From: Acheta domesticus
Taxonomy: Eukaryota > Arthropoda > Insecta > Orthoptera > Gryllidae
NCBI GenBank assembly: GCA_031308135.1
Contig: JAHLJT010009436.1
Span: 136,654,950 to 136,718,949 of the forward strand
Reading direction: 5' to 3'
Length of the DNA: 64,000 bases
Below the pieces are notes generated by a model. That model saw nothing but the letters and a program-made list of their open reading frames with translations, did no database searches and was not told the DNA's origin. Shown here piece by piece: positions 36,164 to 47,010 of the stretch (position 1 is the first letter of the stretch; every line of letters starts with the position of its first letter). Position numbers and translations under genes: made by a program.

Positions 36164-36254
36164 ACAGCACAACCTCGATCTTCTGCTCATGCGCAGATGC
36201 ACGAAACAGATACGAAACTCGAACTGCGCATGCGTAGAAGATCGATGGTGCTGT
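36164..36254. repeat. Inverted repeat carrying GCGCATGCG-type sites
   Basis: The arm starting ACAGCACAACCTCGATCTTC and ending CATGCGCAG (36164-36196) pairs with 36224-36254, which holds CTGCGCATGCGTAGAAG. Both arms hold a GCATGCGC-like palindrome resembling an NRF-1 site. It may be a short foldback element. Confidence 0.6.
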
Positions 36255-36259
36255 CGACT

Positions 36260-38925
36260 GCTGTAACTGCTATAGTCGTGCAAAATAACCTCTGTAATAT
36301 GGTAAAAAAAATATCGGCCAGGAAAAAGCAACAATGAACTGGGAATATCTTTCATGGCACTCTGTAATTTGATGTACCGACTACGTTTTGGAACTTCTTT
36401 ATAGAAACATCTGTGCATCTAACGAGAATGTAACTATTGTAGTTATTTATGTTAACAGAAATCTGCTCAATGTATCGGAGCAACTTTCGAAATCTACTGT
36501 CAAAAGTTAAGAAAATTATCCAATATTATGAATCAACAATACCACAAATCTAAAAAAACAAACAAACGAGAGTGTCTTTTAGGAAACAAAAGAAGGAAAT
36601 AATTGAGGACTGAGTAATTGATTATAAAAAGGTTTATCTGTGTGTGATATCACTGAGAATAATTATTATATTTTCGCTTATGTGTGCTTATATGTTAAAT
36701 TTAACAAGACATCAAACCGGAACCCTAACCAAAATCGTTAAAAATCATTTCAGTAGAGCAAGGAAACCCATTCCATTACGTCCAAGGAAACCCATTACAA
36801 AACATTCCTGGAACCGGAACCGAATGAAATGCTTTCATTTTGGGTTATGGTTTTTATAAATCTGCAGAAACATGTTATTTCGGGTTCTCGGTTCGTGGAG
36901 TGACATACTGTCATTTGACTTAGAAAACATGTCTTCATTTATTTCGTTATTTCTTTATTTTAAATATTCGTGTTGAGGTTTTCTTGCCCTGGACGGCAAA
37001 GAAATTATCAAAACCATCAATATGTCGACACAATGTAATGACTTGCGATATTATTTAATAATTTAGGATCGTTTCAAAATCGAATATAGAAAAATGTAGG
37101 ATCGTTTCAAAATCGAAACCGAAACCAGAATCAAAGCATTTGCTCTTAAAACTGAAAATAAACCTGACCCAAAATATTTTATTTCTCGAAAATTACACCG
37201 AGATGTGTTAGAAGTTTTAACTTAAATGAGTTTGGTATTTTGATTATGAGTGTAGATCAAAATTTTCTCGAAAAAATATTTGATTTTCTAATACAGGATA
37301 TACATGTTGAATTAGTTGAAGAAGAACCCGGAGAATGAATGCACTGATGTAGAGTTTGGGAAACATGCTTGAACTACAGCAAATTATTCCTTGACAGTCC
37401 GAAGAATTTGAAGATGAAGAAGGCCTCTCATACTCACTCATTGACCGTAAGTATCTCAATTAAACTGCTGAAATGTTACCGTGTATCTCAAGAATCGAAT
37501 GAAAAAATATAGGTTTGAACGGAATGGATGGGGATGTTTTTGTCAGGTCACCATTTACCCTCAGATCTTTACCCCAATAGCTTTAGAAGCTGTTGGCAGA
37601 ACTGCCTCAGAGACAAGTATCTTCTTGCCTTTGTGAAGAATGAAAATGTCACCTGCGCGGTCGCTTTTCGCCGTAGAGGAGGGAATGGGATGATGGCGAT
37701 GGCCGGGCGAGACTCGTGTCGTTCCCGGAACCGGCTGTCATACAATGTGAAGAGATGAAACGATGTTCGGAGACAGCGCTCAGAGTGACGGCCGAGTCAA
37801 CTATTCATTCAATCTTTCACCGGCTGCCTCGTAACGATTTTCAGGTGCTTTGGCTTTTTGCAGTGACGCATTTATTTAGGCGATAAAAATGTTGTGAATC
37901 TAGTAGTTTCATTCCCCAGTCTTCGATGTATGTATTTATGTAATATTGTATTAGTAAAACGTAACTCTTGTTAGTTGTAAAAGTTGTTAAAATCAATACA
38001 CATTGTACCATACCAACCATTGTTTAAAAGATTACTCTGAAATACCTACATAAGTGGTGGGTAGAAAATAATTTCATGTCACAACCTTTTGTAACTTTGA
38101 ATTGGAAAAGAAATCATTTCATGGGAATGGATCATACTTCACGCAGTTAAATGCAATTTGAGACCGTCATTGTTTGCCTTGAAATAAGAAATAAACGCGT
38201 TTTACAACGTGAAGTATTTGGCAAGCAGCAAATGCAAAAGAAATGAAAATCACTATGAAGACAGCCATAAATTCAAAATAGTCATTGAACCAAATTGTAT
38301 TATGTTACTTCATATCATTGTAGTACAATAATTGTTAATGTTTATAATGGCTGGTTCACGAATTCACATAAATTGCGCTACATGACTTCTACAATTATAA
38401 TGCAATATAAACATTACAAATATCAAATATAATAATGGTTTTAAGAGTTTGAACATTATATTGCACTTCATTATTGCAAATTTGCGTCGTATCTAAAGAC
38501 CTTGGCTATCGATGTGCTTCGAAATAAATTAATGAATAAACTTTCAACAACTGTAGTTAACAAATATTACCTAATTAACTATGGTCTGAAATTCGAATAA
38601 AAACGATTTATTCATCCATCCTATATGGAAAAAAAAAGGAAATATTAGAAATTTTGTATTAATATTCTTAAAAAATTATGAAAACGTCATCGGTATTTGC
38701 AAAAATATTCTGCACCGAACAAGTAAAAACTTTTGCTTCCCCATGAGTAGATTTTAAAAAAATGTATTCATTTAATCATTTTTTTCTAGTACAATAAAAT
38801 ACAAAAAAGGGTAATGAGTAAGTAGGGTAATGACGTCAACTCCAATGCATTAGGCGAAAAGTACCTTCATTACCTTAAGTAATGAATAAAACGTAATACG
38901 ACTTAATTTTTCCCACGATTTGCGA
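36260..38925. other. AT-rich DNA without a recognisable gene
   Basis: Only a short GC-richer patch (about 37650-37800) and a small direct repeat of GGATCGTTTCAAAATCGAA near 37066 and 37098 stand out. Confidence 0.4.
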
Positions 38926-38929
38926 GACG

Positions 38930-39400
38930 GGTGAAGGTGGTGAAGAAAGACGAGTGAAGACGATCGCTTCGACGATCCTCCTCCCTCCAACGTGACGTCA
39001 GTCAGCGAGCGCCTGAGAGCGCTTGCAGAGACTCGCCAAGTCGCCCGAGGGCCAGGCGACCACGCGAGCCAAGGAGCCGTTTGACACCAGCAGCGGCAGC
39101 GCGCGAGTACAGTCTTGCGCTCACCTCCTCAATGCGCCTGGGCGCCGCGCACGCAGCTCCAGCGAACGGGCTCGAAATGCTTGGCGTTCCCATGAGGAAC
39201 GTTCGCCCCCCACGCGTCCTGCGAAGGCCCCGCGCCGCCCGGGCGCCGACTGATCGCGTGAAGTGCTTGCTCTCGCCACGCTCGCCCGCCCGCCCGCGGC
39301 CGTCGCCGACGCCACACGCCGCGCACAGCGCTCCAAGCCGCCGACGGTCACACTAGTTCCCGCGCCGCGGTGGCGCAATAGAAACGCGCGACGTACAAGT
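38930..39400. promoter_or_regulatory. GC/CpG-rich island 5 with a CRE palindrome
   Basis: This is the strongest CpG-dense block of the window (38990-39380). A full TGACGTCA palindrome (38993-39000) lies at its left edge, followed by TCAGT, which resembles an arthropod initiator. Long open frames on both strands reflect composition. I infer a promoter-like or 5' exon region but see no gene. Confidence 0.38.
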
Positions 39401-39761
39401 AGTGATAGATACAAATAAACTTTTCGAAATTTGATTTGATAATTTTATCTGATCGGTATGTTTTTTGGTGTGCTGAAACCGAAATTGAGGTCAGTTTTTC
39501 AGTATAGATTTTTTTCAATCTCAAGTTCAATCTGTAAAGATAACGGCATACGAAAACAGAATCGGCTGACAGTTTTTATTTATTTACAAGTTATTAACAA
39601 TACCAAAAGTACTGTATCGTACTGATTTAAACTTGCCAGAGTGAACAATGACGCATATTTAATTGCAATTTTTTTGAAAACGTGTTCTTTTCTCCTGAAA
39701 ATTTCTTCGTGTGCGCTTCCGGGAATATGACTCTACAGGTATTTGACGATCCAGCAATAGT

Positions 39762-39827
39762 CCGCCATCATGTTCAAGTTCCACTTACCCTGATACCTAC
39801 GTTTCATCGCCTTGAACATGATGGCGG
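39762..39827. repeat. Hairpin with a perfect 17-bp stem
   Basis: CCGCCATCATGTTCAAG (or its start, 39762-39778) pairs perfectly with 39811-39827 across a 32-nt loop. It is unique in the window and lies just left of a D copy. Confidence 0.65.
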
Positions 39828-39870
39828 TATCAATACTCAAATCAAGAATAAGCACACTGCAGAATTGAAC

Positions 39871-40938
39871 TAGTGGTGCTACAGAATGGCAAAGACTTTC
39901 CCGTATTAGTTTTCAATTTCCTTGAGTCTGGGCTAGTTATTTGGAATTGCTACACACTCGTGCCAGCTGCCATCTATCGCCGCCCAAAGTACATTTTTTT
40001 CGACATTTTCTTAATTTTTCGGTTTCCTAATGGTCGAACGGAAATATTAAATCTAGAATTATAAAGAACAGTAAAACCTCGTTTCAAATAGCAATTTTCT
40101 TTGAAAAATTTGGAGCCTTTTTTAAGAAAATGGCGTTTAAGTCCCACTAAAAATGCAAAATATGAAGCTCTTTTTGACAGAAAATTTTTGAGTTTTCTAA
40201 ACACCTCATTTGAAGCAGTTTAACTTACAAATACAATAGTGTTTACAAATTGCTGGCAATGTGCATATGAAACATGTGAGAGATTTAAAAAAATTCATTT
40301 GTGTAGTTTGTACCAAAAAAAAATCCCCCAAATTTAACTTAACGTCGTATTAGAGTGCAATTTGCACTATCCGTTCGAAAAGTTTGAAGCAAAAATGTGG
40401 AACCATTTACGACAAAATGGCGTTTGAACGTGTAAATATTAACGACGTGAGAGACAATTAAAAAAAAATACATTTTTGTACATATTGAAAAAACAAAAGA
40501 GTAGAGCAATATGGCGTTTATGTCATCTCATAGAGTACATTTAGCACTATCCATACCAGTAGTTTAAAGAGAAAATTTGAAGCCATCTTTTAGAAAATAT
40601 TTTTGTATCTTTTAAAAATTGCACATATTGCGCGAAAAAAACTTAAAATATCTAAAAACTATACATGAACTTAAAGAAAGAACTCACTATAAAGAACAAA
40701 TTTTGTTTGAAGGAAAAATCTGTATCTGCAATTTTGTATTTGTAGGAAGAGGTTGAATAAAATTCACCATGAAAATCGGACCTATGCCATCTTAATAAGC
40801 GTATTTCACTATATTATCAGAAGAAATTTAAAGAAAAAATTTGGAGCCGTTTTTGAGAAAATTTTGAAAATGTCCGGGGATGCTTCATGTAAAGTACCCC
40901 AAAAAAGTTCACTATTCAGTCTCAGATATTTGTAATAA
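39871..40938 (+). mobile_element. Repeat D copy, 3'-truncated
   Basis: It starts AACTAGTGGTGCTACAGAATGG and has the D internal units (AATTTGGAGCC.TTTT, AAAATGGCGTTT). The recognisable D sequence thins out near 40910, just before the LTR element inserted at 40944. The terminal ATACGTACGTATACG border is missing. Confidence 0.7.
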
Positions 40939-40943
40939 GGATT
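40939..40943 (+). repeat. Target-site duplication of the LTR retrotransposon (left)
   Basis: GGATT immediately precedes the left LTR and recurs at 47628-47632 immediately after the right LTR. Confidence 0.9.
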
Positions 40944-41288
40944 TGTTAGGGTTTCTCCTGCTCTTCATGAAGAAAACACAGATTATTTTACTAATTAATT
41001 TATTAAGTATAAATGTCCCTAATGGAGAGGAAGCGTCCAAACGTCGCAACCTTCCTGTTACATTTCTTTTCTAAGACTACTCTCCTCGACACTGCCTCGC
41101 TTCTACCAGCTCTCCCCCTCCGCTCGCTTCCAAAAAAAAAATGACATTCCAGGAAACCGCCCCTTCGACTGACCCCGGGACGTAGCCTGCCAAATGTCAA
41201 CCACATGCGGGCTCCCCTCTCCGGGGCGCTCGGCCCTCCCACCTCGTGAGAACGCCTCGACACTCGCCCCCCGAGAAGGGTCGTTATA
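40944..41288 (-). repeat. 3' LTR
   Basis: 345 bp, matching 47283-47627 by eye without a difference. In element orientation it starts TATAACGACCC and ends CCCTAACA, so the termini are TA..CA and not the usual TG..CA. It contains an AATAAA signal (40999-41004, minus strand) near its end and a GC-rich middle. Its outer end adjoins the GGATT duplication. Confidence 0.92.
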
Positions 41289-41304
41289 AAACCCTCCCCT
41301 CCTC
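41289..41304 (-). promoter_or_regulatory. Polypurine tract of the LTR element
   Basis: In element orientation GAGGAGGGGAGGGTTT directly precedes the 3' LTR. A purine run at this position primes plus-strand DNA synthesis in LTR elements, which fixes the inner LTR boundary. Confidence 0.85.
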
Positions 41305-41396
41305 GGTTCGTAAGATGGGCCTGGCAGTTCGCTAAGCACATTAAGTAACGAACACTACCCATACATGATGTACATAGTGACACTTACGTACCTACA

Positions 41397-41632
41397 ATTA
41401 TTGAAATTGGATCATACACATAAATACAGATACGACATTTACCTAGAAGACGTCAAATATTGAAACTAGAATCACCCATAACATAAAAGAACACTTAATT
41501 TACACAGAACACTTGAATTACTGAAAAATAGAAATACTCATGACATATAAGAATTCTTAATTTACACAGAACACTTGAATTACTGAAAAATAGAAATACT
41601 CATGACATATAAGAATTCTTAATTTACATTGA
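41397..41632 (-). repeat. 62-bp tandem repeats in the 3' untranslated region
   Basis: Two near-identical 62-bp units (shared word CTTAATTTACACAGAAC at 41494 and 41556, and a partial third start at 41618) follow older, degenerate units toward 41397. They lie between the pol stop codon and the polypurine tract. Confidence 0.8.
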
Positions 41633-41758
41633 GTACACACATCCACAACTTTCAATCGTAAGCTTCATTTTCATGAACCGTATAGGAATTATCTCAATGT
41701 ACGTTAGTGACCTAGAGTCTCACTTCCAGGATACTTGTTTGCACACGTATGTACACCA

Positions 41759-44700
41759 CTAATCAGCTGATTTCTGATACATTCTGCTGAGAGCATCAGC
41801 ATTTACATTGTCCTTCCCTTTCCGATGTTTTATTTTGAAATTGAACTGTTGAAGGAACAATATCCATCTCATGATTCGCGAATTTGTAGGTGATTTGGAA
41901 TGAAGATAGCTAAGAGGATTATTGTCAGTAACAATGGTGAATGGTTTGCAATTATCTAAATAGTACCTTAACTTTTTGATTCCCCAGACTAGAGCATAAC
42001 ATTCTTTTTCAATCACAGAACAATGAGATTCCGCTCCTCTAAATTTCCTACTAAGATAGATAACTGGATGTTCTTCATTAGCACTGTTTAATTGGTTCAA
42101 CACGACACCGACACCTGAGTCCGAAGCATCTGTATGCATGATAAATTCGGAATCGGCTCTGGGAACTTCTAATACTGGAGCAGATACTAAAATATTCTTT
42201 AATTGATCAAATGCTATCTGACAACTCTCATTCCAAGTTATGATTCCCTTCCTAGGTTTTCCTTTTGTCAAATCAGTCAGCGGAGCTGCTATGACCGCCA
42301 TGTTGGGAATGTATCGTGCGTAATAAGATATCAGTCCACAAAATCTTCTAATTTCAGTTTTATTTCTAGGTGTAGGATATTCAGAAATAGCCTTAACCTT
42401 TGACTGAACCGGACTAAGACATCCCCGTCCTACCATATGTCCCAAATAACAGACCCGGTCCTGCGCAATTTTGCATTTGTTTGGTTTGATCGTAAGACCA
42501 AACCGATCTACCCGCTCCAACACTTGGCGAATATCTCTTAAATGAGCTTCCCAGGTGGGTGATATTACCGCAATATCATCTAAATAGGTAACGACACACG
42601 TAAGACCTTCAAACACATGCCGCATAAGTCTGCAAAATTCATAAGGTGCATTTCGCAACCCGAATGGCATTCTTAAAGGAAGGTAAGTTCCATTTGGCGT
42701 CACAAAAGCAGCATACCTTTGTGCGTTCGGAGACATGCCAATCTGCCAATAGCCCTTTGAAAGATCAAATAGAGTAATAAATTTGGCACTAGCGACTTCG
42801 TTGATCCTGTCCTCAATATGAGGCATCGGCTCCATGCATGGTTTCGTAATAGAATTCAGCTGCCGGTAATCTACACAGAGTCTAGGTTCTCTATTTGGCG
42901 CCTCAATCAAAATCATGGGAGATAACACATCTGAAACCCCCTCTTTGATAACTCCCAATTCTAACATCTTTTTAATCTCCTTCTGTACTATTTCTCTTTG
43001 CCTAGGAGAGAAACGATAGCATTTTGTTTTAAAGGAGGGTTCCTCAGTTAGTTGGATGTCATGAATTACTTCATCAGTTTTCCCGGGTTTTGTAGAAAAT
43101 ACATTTTTAAACTCTGCTAGTAATGACACTATTTGGGCAACCTGCTCACTATTTACCCTTTCCTCTAACTTGCTTTCTTTAATCCACTCCGGATTCACCT
43201 TCTCATCTATTTCAAGGATTTCATCATCACTCACCTCTTCATCAATACTGCTTAATAAATCTACATAGTTCACACCTATTCTTTCGTAGTAAGGTTTTAA
43301 CAAATTATGATGATACACTTGTTGTTTATTAGTGTCATGGAATTTAACCCAATAATTGGTTGGTGAGATTTGTTCTATAATTTCACCTGGCCCCTTCCAT
43401 TTTACTCCTAATTTACTTCCTCCCAATACTGACAGAATAAGTACCTTATCTCCCGGTTTGTAATTTCGGACTCTGACGTTTTTGTCATAATACCGTTTAC
43501 CTTTAATTTTAGCTTTCTCGGTATTTTCGATCGCCAGATCTCTGCATCTACGCAACCGATTTATTATGTTAAATACATATTCAGTTACAGGTGTTTCTGA
43601 TGAATCTGTCATTTTCTGTCCTAGCCATTGTTCCTTCAATAATGTCAGAGGAGTTCGAATTTCCCGACCGTAAACTAGTTCGGATGGAGAAAATCCCGTA
43701 GTTTCATGAACAGCTGTTCGAAATGCTAGTAGGACACCCGGTAAGAAGCGATCCCAACTCTCTTGTTGTTCGTGACACACGGTTCGTAACACCTTCTTCA
43801 AGCTTCTATGCCAGCGCTCTACTGAATTTGTTTGGGGGTGATAAACTGAACTATGCAGTACTCGAATTCCCATTTCTTCCAAAAACTCACTTGTTAAATT
43901 GCTAACAAATGACCTGCCTTGATCCGATTGCACCACTTTCGGAAATCCGATTCTGGAGAATATTTCTAATAAAGCGTGTACAATAGTTTCTGACTGTATG
44001 TCTTTTAATGGAACAGCCTCTGGGTACTTAGACATTTCGCAAATCAGAGTCAGAATATATCTATTATCATTTGTAGTGACTGGAAACGGTCCTACAGTGT
44101 CTATGCACACCTTCTCGAAAACATCCGTTACAGTGGGAACGAGAACTAGCGGTGCTTTTCCCTTGTCTGTCCCATAACCCACTCGTTGACATCGATCACA
44201 AGATCGCACAAATTTCGTTACATCATTTTTGAAATTGGGCCAATAGAAATACTTTTCCAAAGCTTTCCGTGTCTTATAAATTCCCAAATGCGCCACTGCA
44301 TGATCATGAATAAAAGACAATAGATCATTTCGCAAGCTCTCTGGCACAACTATTAACCCTTCCGAATCATTGTTAGGTGCCTTATATAACAGAACACCCT
44401 GCCTGATTATAAATCTATCATCACGTTCCCCGTTGTGTATTTTATCTATTTGTTCTTTCAATTTAATATCTCCTTCCTGAGCCTCAATGAATTTCTCTTT
44501 AGTAAAACATGCTATTTTACAATGCAATGGTTGTTCTCCTACCTCATCTGATTCATTTTCAGAATTCCCGAATTCCCTATCACTGTCTTCCTGTTCCTGA
44601 GAATCCAGCTCTCTTTCATGCTGCTCCACAATTAACAATTCTTGCTCTCGCTCTTTTTCTCTCTCCTCTTTTAATCTAGCCGCCCTCGTTTTAACCTCAT

Positions 44701-46372
44701 TCACTACATGTTCAATTTCATCTTTATTTTCAGAAGTGAAAACATTTCCTTCAATAAGTCTTTTGTCATTTAATTCATCGATTTTCCTAGCTGTTTCATT
44801 CCCAAGCAAATATTTATTAACTTCATGGCTATCAGGAACCACTACAGCTCTGCCGAAAATTTTCCCAAATGATCCGACAATTTCAACTTCTGCCACAGGT
44901 AAGAAAACCGGTTCCTCTGCTAGAGGGTTTTTAACCCAAACAGACTCCCCCGTGAAGTGACTTCTATCTACATACTTCCTGGAAATCACGTCAATACTAG
45001 CCCCACTATCGCGGAGAACCTTAATAGAATAACCGTTAATTAAGTTGTTGCTGTACCTATCCTTCATATCAAATTGACAATTTCTTTTCCCTAGTCCTGG
45101 ATTTTGAATTTCTAGTCCTACCTTGTTCACTTCTAAGACAGGTTGCACCTCTACTTCCTGAACCCTTTCATATTTTCCAGAATCTACTTCACTTTTGTAT
45201 TTAGGACAGTGCCTTTTAATATGCCCTACTGATCCACAATAATAACAGGTAAATGCCCTTCTTTTCTCGGCATCAGCAGGAAGAGGAACAATTTTATTAA
45301 TCTGTGTAGGCGATGATTTTATTTCCCGAGAACCTCTATTTTCTTTTATTTCAAATTTACCCTTTTCAGAATTATTTGTTCCGCCCTTCGACCATTTGTT
45401 AATATTACTCGCTTGCCCTCTTTTTGTTCTATTTTCCGTTATGAGCTGATCGCTAGTTTTGAACCCACTACCTGACCTGGCATCATCAAATTGTTGCAAA
45501 ATATCAGCAAACTCTTTATGGTTTTTAAATTTGGGCCACTGCATCAAAAGCTGCTCTCTTACCTGGTATGGAACTAACCGTTTCATTCTGTCCGACACGA
45601 GTAATGATAACAATTCATCTAATGTCTCTACCCGCATACCCTTAACCCAACCTGATAATTTCGTGTAGAGCTCATAAGAAATATCCTTCCAAGTTTGGTT
45701 CGGGGTTTTCTTGATTTCGAAAAATTGTTGGCGTAATTTTTCCGGCGTCACTTGATACTTATTAATTAGCCACCCTTTAATCTGTTCGTACGATGCAACT
45801 CCATCCATATTTTCGCGAGTAATATATTCAGCCACAGAAGGAGGCATCAAACACGTTACGAAATGAGCCCATCTCCCTATATCAAGGTTATCAGCTCTCG
45901 CATTCTGCTCAAATCTTTGGATGAAAAGATAAATTTCTTCCACATCCGGTTGAAATTTACCCATTTGTTTTAACAAGGATTGCCTACTTTCGTGAAATCT
46001 ATTATTCTGACCAGTAACATGACTGTCATCTGCAACCGACCTATCTCTAGAAGCCGTTTCAACTTCTCTGATTCTCACTTCAGCCTCAATCCTAGCTAAT
46101 TCTAACTCTTTTTCCCTTTCTTTTTCTAATTTAGCTAATTCTAACTCTTTTTCTCTTTCTTTTTCTAATTTAGCTAATTCTAACTCTTTTTCCCTTTCTT
46201 TTGCTACTCTAGCTAATTCTATTCTCTCTAGACTCCCTTGAAACCATTCCTCATCGAAATCCGAATGACTCTTAATTGCAATTTCAAGACGTCTTAAGGT
46301 CATATTCAGAGGCGACTCAATTCCTAGTGCTTCCGCGAGCTCTAACAAAACATCTTTCGATAATCTCGACAT
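41759..46372 (-). CDS. Gag-Pol polyprotein, order Gag-PR-IN-RT-RNaseH
   Basis: 1537 residues make the structural and enzymatic proteins of the retrotransposon from a single frame. Gag (about 1-400) starts with a charged coiled coil of 13-residue repeats (about 57-95) and ends with a CCHC zinc knuckle CYYCGSVGHIKRHC (376-389). The aspartic protease has RDSGAS (454-459). Integrase shows a zinc site with H689/H691, H695, C725 and C728 and the catalytic triad D758, D817, E852, then a GPY/F-like KWKGPGEI segment near 991. RT has FDLSKGYWQI (1202-1211), MPFGLRNAP (1235-1243) and YLDD (1263-1266). RNase H has TDAS (D1415), E1455/E1457 and TDNN (D1483), closing NADALSRM. The D817-E852 gap has 34 residues, one fewer than usual. 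The start is the first Met after the leader. No stop codon or frameshift separates gag from pol, and there is no env. Confidence 0.95.
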   Translation of the reverse strand: MSRLSKDVLLELAEALGIESPLNMTLRRLEIAIKSHSDFDEEWFQGSLERIELARVAKEREKELELAKLEKEREKELELAKLEKEREKELELARIEAEVRIREVETASRDRSVADDSHVTGQNNRFHESRQSLLKQMGKFQPDVEEIYLFIQRFEQNARADNLDIGRWAHFVTCLMPPSVAEYITRENMDGVASYEQIKGWLINKYQVTPEKLRQQFFEIKKTPNQTWKDISYELYTKLSGWVKGMRVETLDELLSLLVSDRMKRLVPYQVREQLLMQWPKFKNHKEFADILQQFDDARSGSGFKTSDQLITENRTKRGQASNINKWSKGGTNNSEKGKFEIKENRGSREIKSSPTQINKIVPLPADAEKRRAFTCYYCGSVGHIKRHCPKYKSEVDSGKYERVQEVEVQPVLEVNKVGLEIQNPGLGKRNCQFDMKDRYSNNLINGYSIKVLRDSGASIDVISRKYVDRSHFTGESVWVKNPLAEEPVFLPVAEVEIVGSFGKIFGRAVVVPDSHEVNKYLLGNETARKIDELNDKRLIEGNVFTSENKDEIEHVVNEVKTRAARLKEEREKEREQELLIVEQHERELDSQEQEDSDREFGNSENESDEVGEQPLHCKIACFTKEKFIEAQEGDIKLKEQIDKIHNGERDDRFIIRQGVLLYKAPNNDSEGLIVVPESLRNDLLSFIHDHAVAHLGIYKTRKALEKYFYWPNFKNDVTKFVRSCDRCQRVGYGTDKGKAPLVLVPTVTDVFEKVCIDTVGPFPVTTNDNRYILTLICEMSKYPEAVPLKDIQSETIVHALLEIFSRIGFPKVVQSDQGRSFVSNLTSEFLEEMGIRVLHSSVYHPQTNSVERWHRSLKKVLRTVCHEQQESWDRFLPGVLLAFRTAVHETTGFSPSELVYGREIRTPLTLLKEQWLGQKMTDSSETPVTEYVFNIINRLRRCRDLAIENTEKAKIKGKRYYDKNVRVRNYKPGDKVLILSVLGGSKLGVKWKGPGEIIEQISPTNYWVKFHDTNKQQVYHHNLLKPYYERIGVNYVDLLSSIDEEVSDDEILEIDEKVNPEWIKESKLEERVNSEQVAQIVSLLAEFKNVFSTKPGKTDEVIHDIQLTEEPSFKTKCYRFSPRQREIVQKEIKKMLELGVIKEGVSDVLSPMILIEAPNREPRLCVDYRQLNSITKPCMEPMPHIEDRINEVASAKFITLFDLSKGYWQIGMSPNAQRYAAFVTPNGTYLPLRMPFGLRNAPYEFCRLMRHVFEGLTCVVTYLDDIAVISPTWEAHLRDIRQVLERVDRFGLTIKPNKCKIAQDRVCYLGHMVGRGCLSPVQSKVKAISEYPTPRNKTEIRRFCGLISYYARYIPNMAVIAAPLTDLTKGKPRKGIITWNESCQIAFDQLKNILVSAPVLEVPRADSEFIMHTDASDSGVGVVLNQLNSANEEHPVIYLSRKFRGAESHCSVIEKECYALVWGIKKLRYYLDNCKPFTIVTDNNPLSYLHSKSPTNSRIMRWILFLQQFNFKIKHRKGKDNVNADALSRMYQKSAD

Positions 46373-46560
46373 TTTGTTTTACAAGTAACAATGCAATACA
46401 ATAGCAATAACCAGCTGAATAGTAAGCTACACACAATTTGCATGCAAACAAGGGAAGTAAGCTCACCTGATTTATCAGCACTTTATCACCAGATACAGCT
46501 AAATTCTGGCGTCACACAACAAAATACTTTAGTAAATATTCTTGTTCCAACAGTCAAGTT

Positions 46561-47010
46561 CACAGAGTTCGTTCACCGTCGATCTCGTTCTCCAGTAACC
46601 TCCAGGTAGCTTCCGGCAGATTCCGCAACTCCCCAAGCCCTCTGCTTGATGTCTCCGTCACAGAAATTCGCCACTGCTCCCGTCACAAGGCACTGCAAGT
46701 CCGTAAGAGTTCACAGCTCGTTCACAGTCGTTTCGTATTTCTAGTCACCTCCAGGCAGCCTCCGGTAGATTCTGCAACTCCGCAAGACATCTGCTTGATA
46801 TTTCCGCTGCAGAATTTAGCCACTGCTCCCGTCACACGGCAACTGCGAAGCATTTAAGGGTCCACAGCTCGATAACCATCATTTCACGTTCTCCGGTCGC
46901 TTCCCGGTCGCCTCCGACAGATTCTGCCACTCTACAAGCCTTCGCTTGATATCTCCGTAACAGAACTCGTCACTGCTCCGGTCACACAACACCACGTGAT
47001 GGATACCTGG
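46561..47010 (-). repeat. Three ~150-bp imperfect tandem repeats in the leader
   Basis: Units begin near 46561, 46712 and 46862. Each contains a variant of CACAG.TCG, an A/GTCACCTCC(A/G) block, CGGCAGATTC-like text, CTTGATATCTCCG and CACTGCTCCCGTCACA. Similarity is about three quarters by eye. The period is unusual for an LTR-element leader. Confidence 0.75.

Noticed and set aside
39002..39414. Five overlapping Arg/Ala-rich frames on both strands
   Set aside because: Simultaneously open frames on both strands are expected in CpG-rich DNA; none has a domain or splice logic.
41003..41383. 126-codon minus-strand frame
   Set aside because: It lies within the 3' LTR and is repeated in the 5' LTR; LTR sequence, not a gene.
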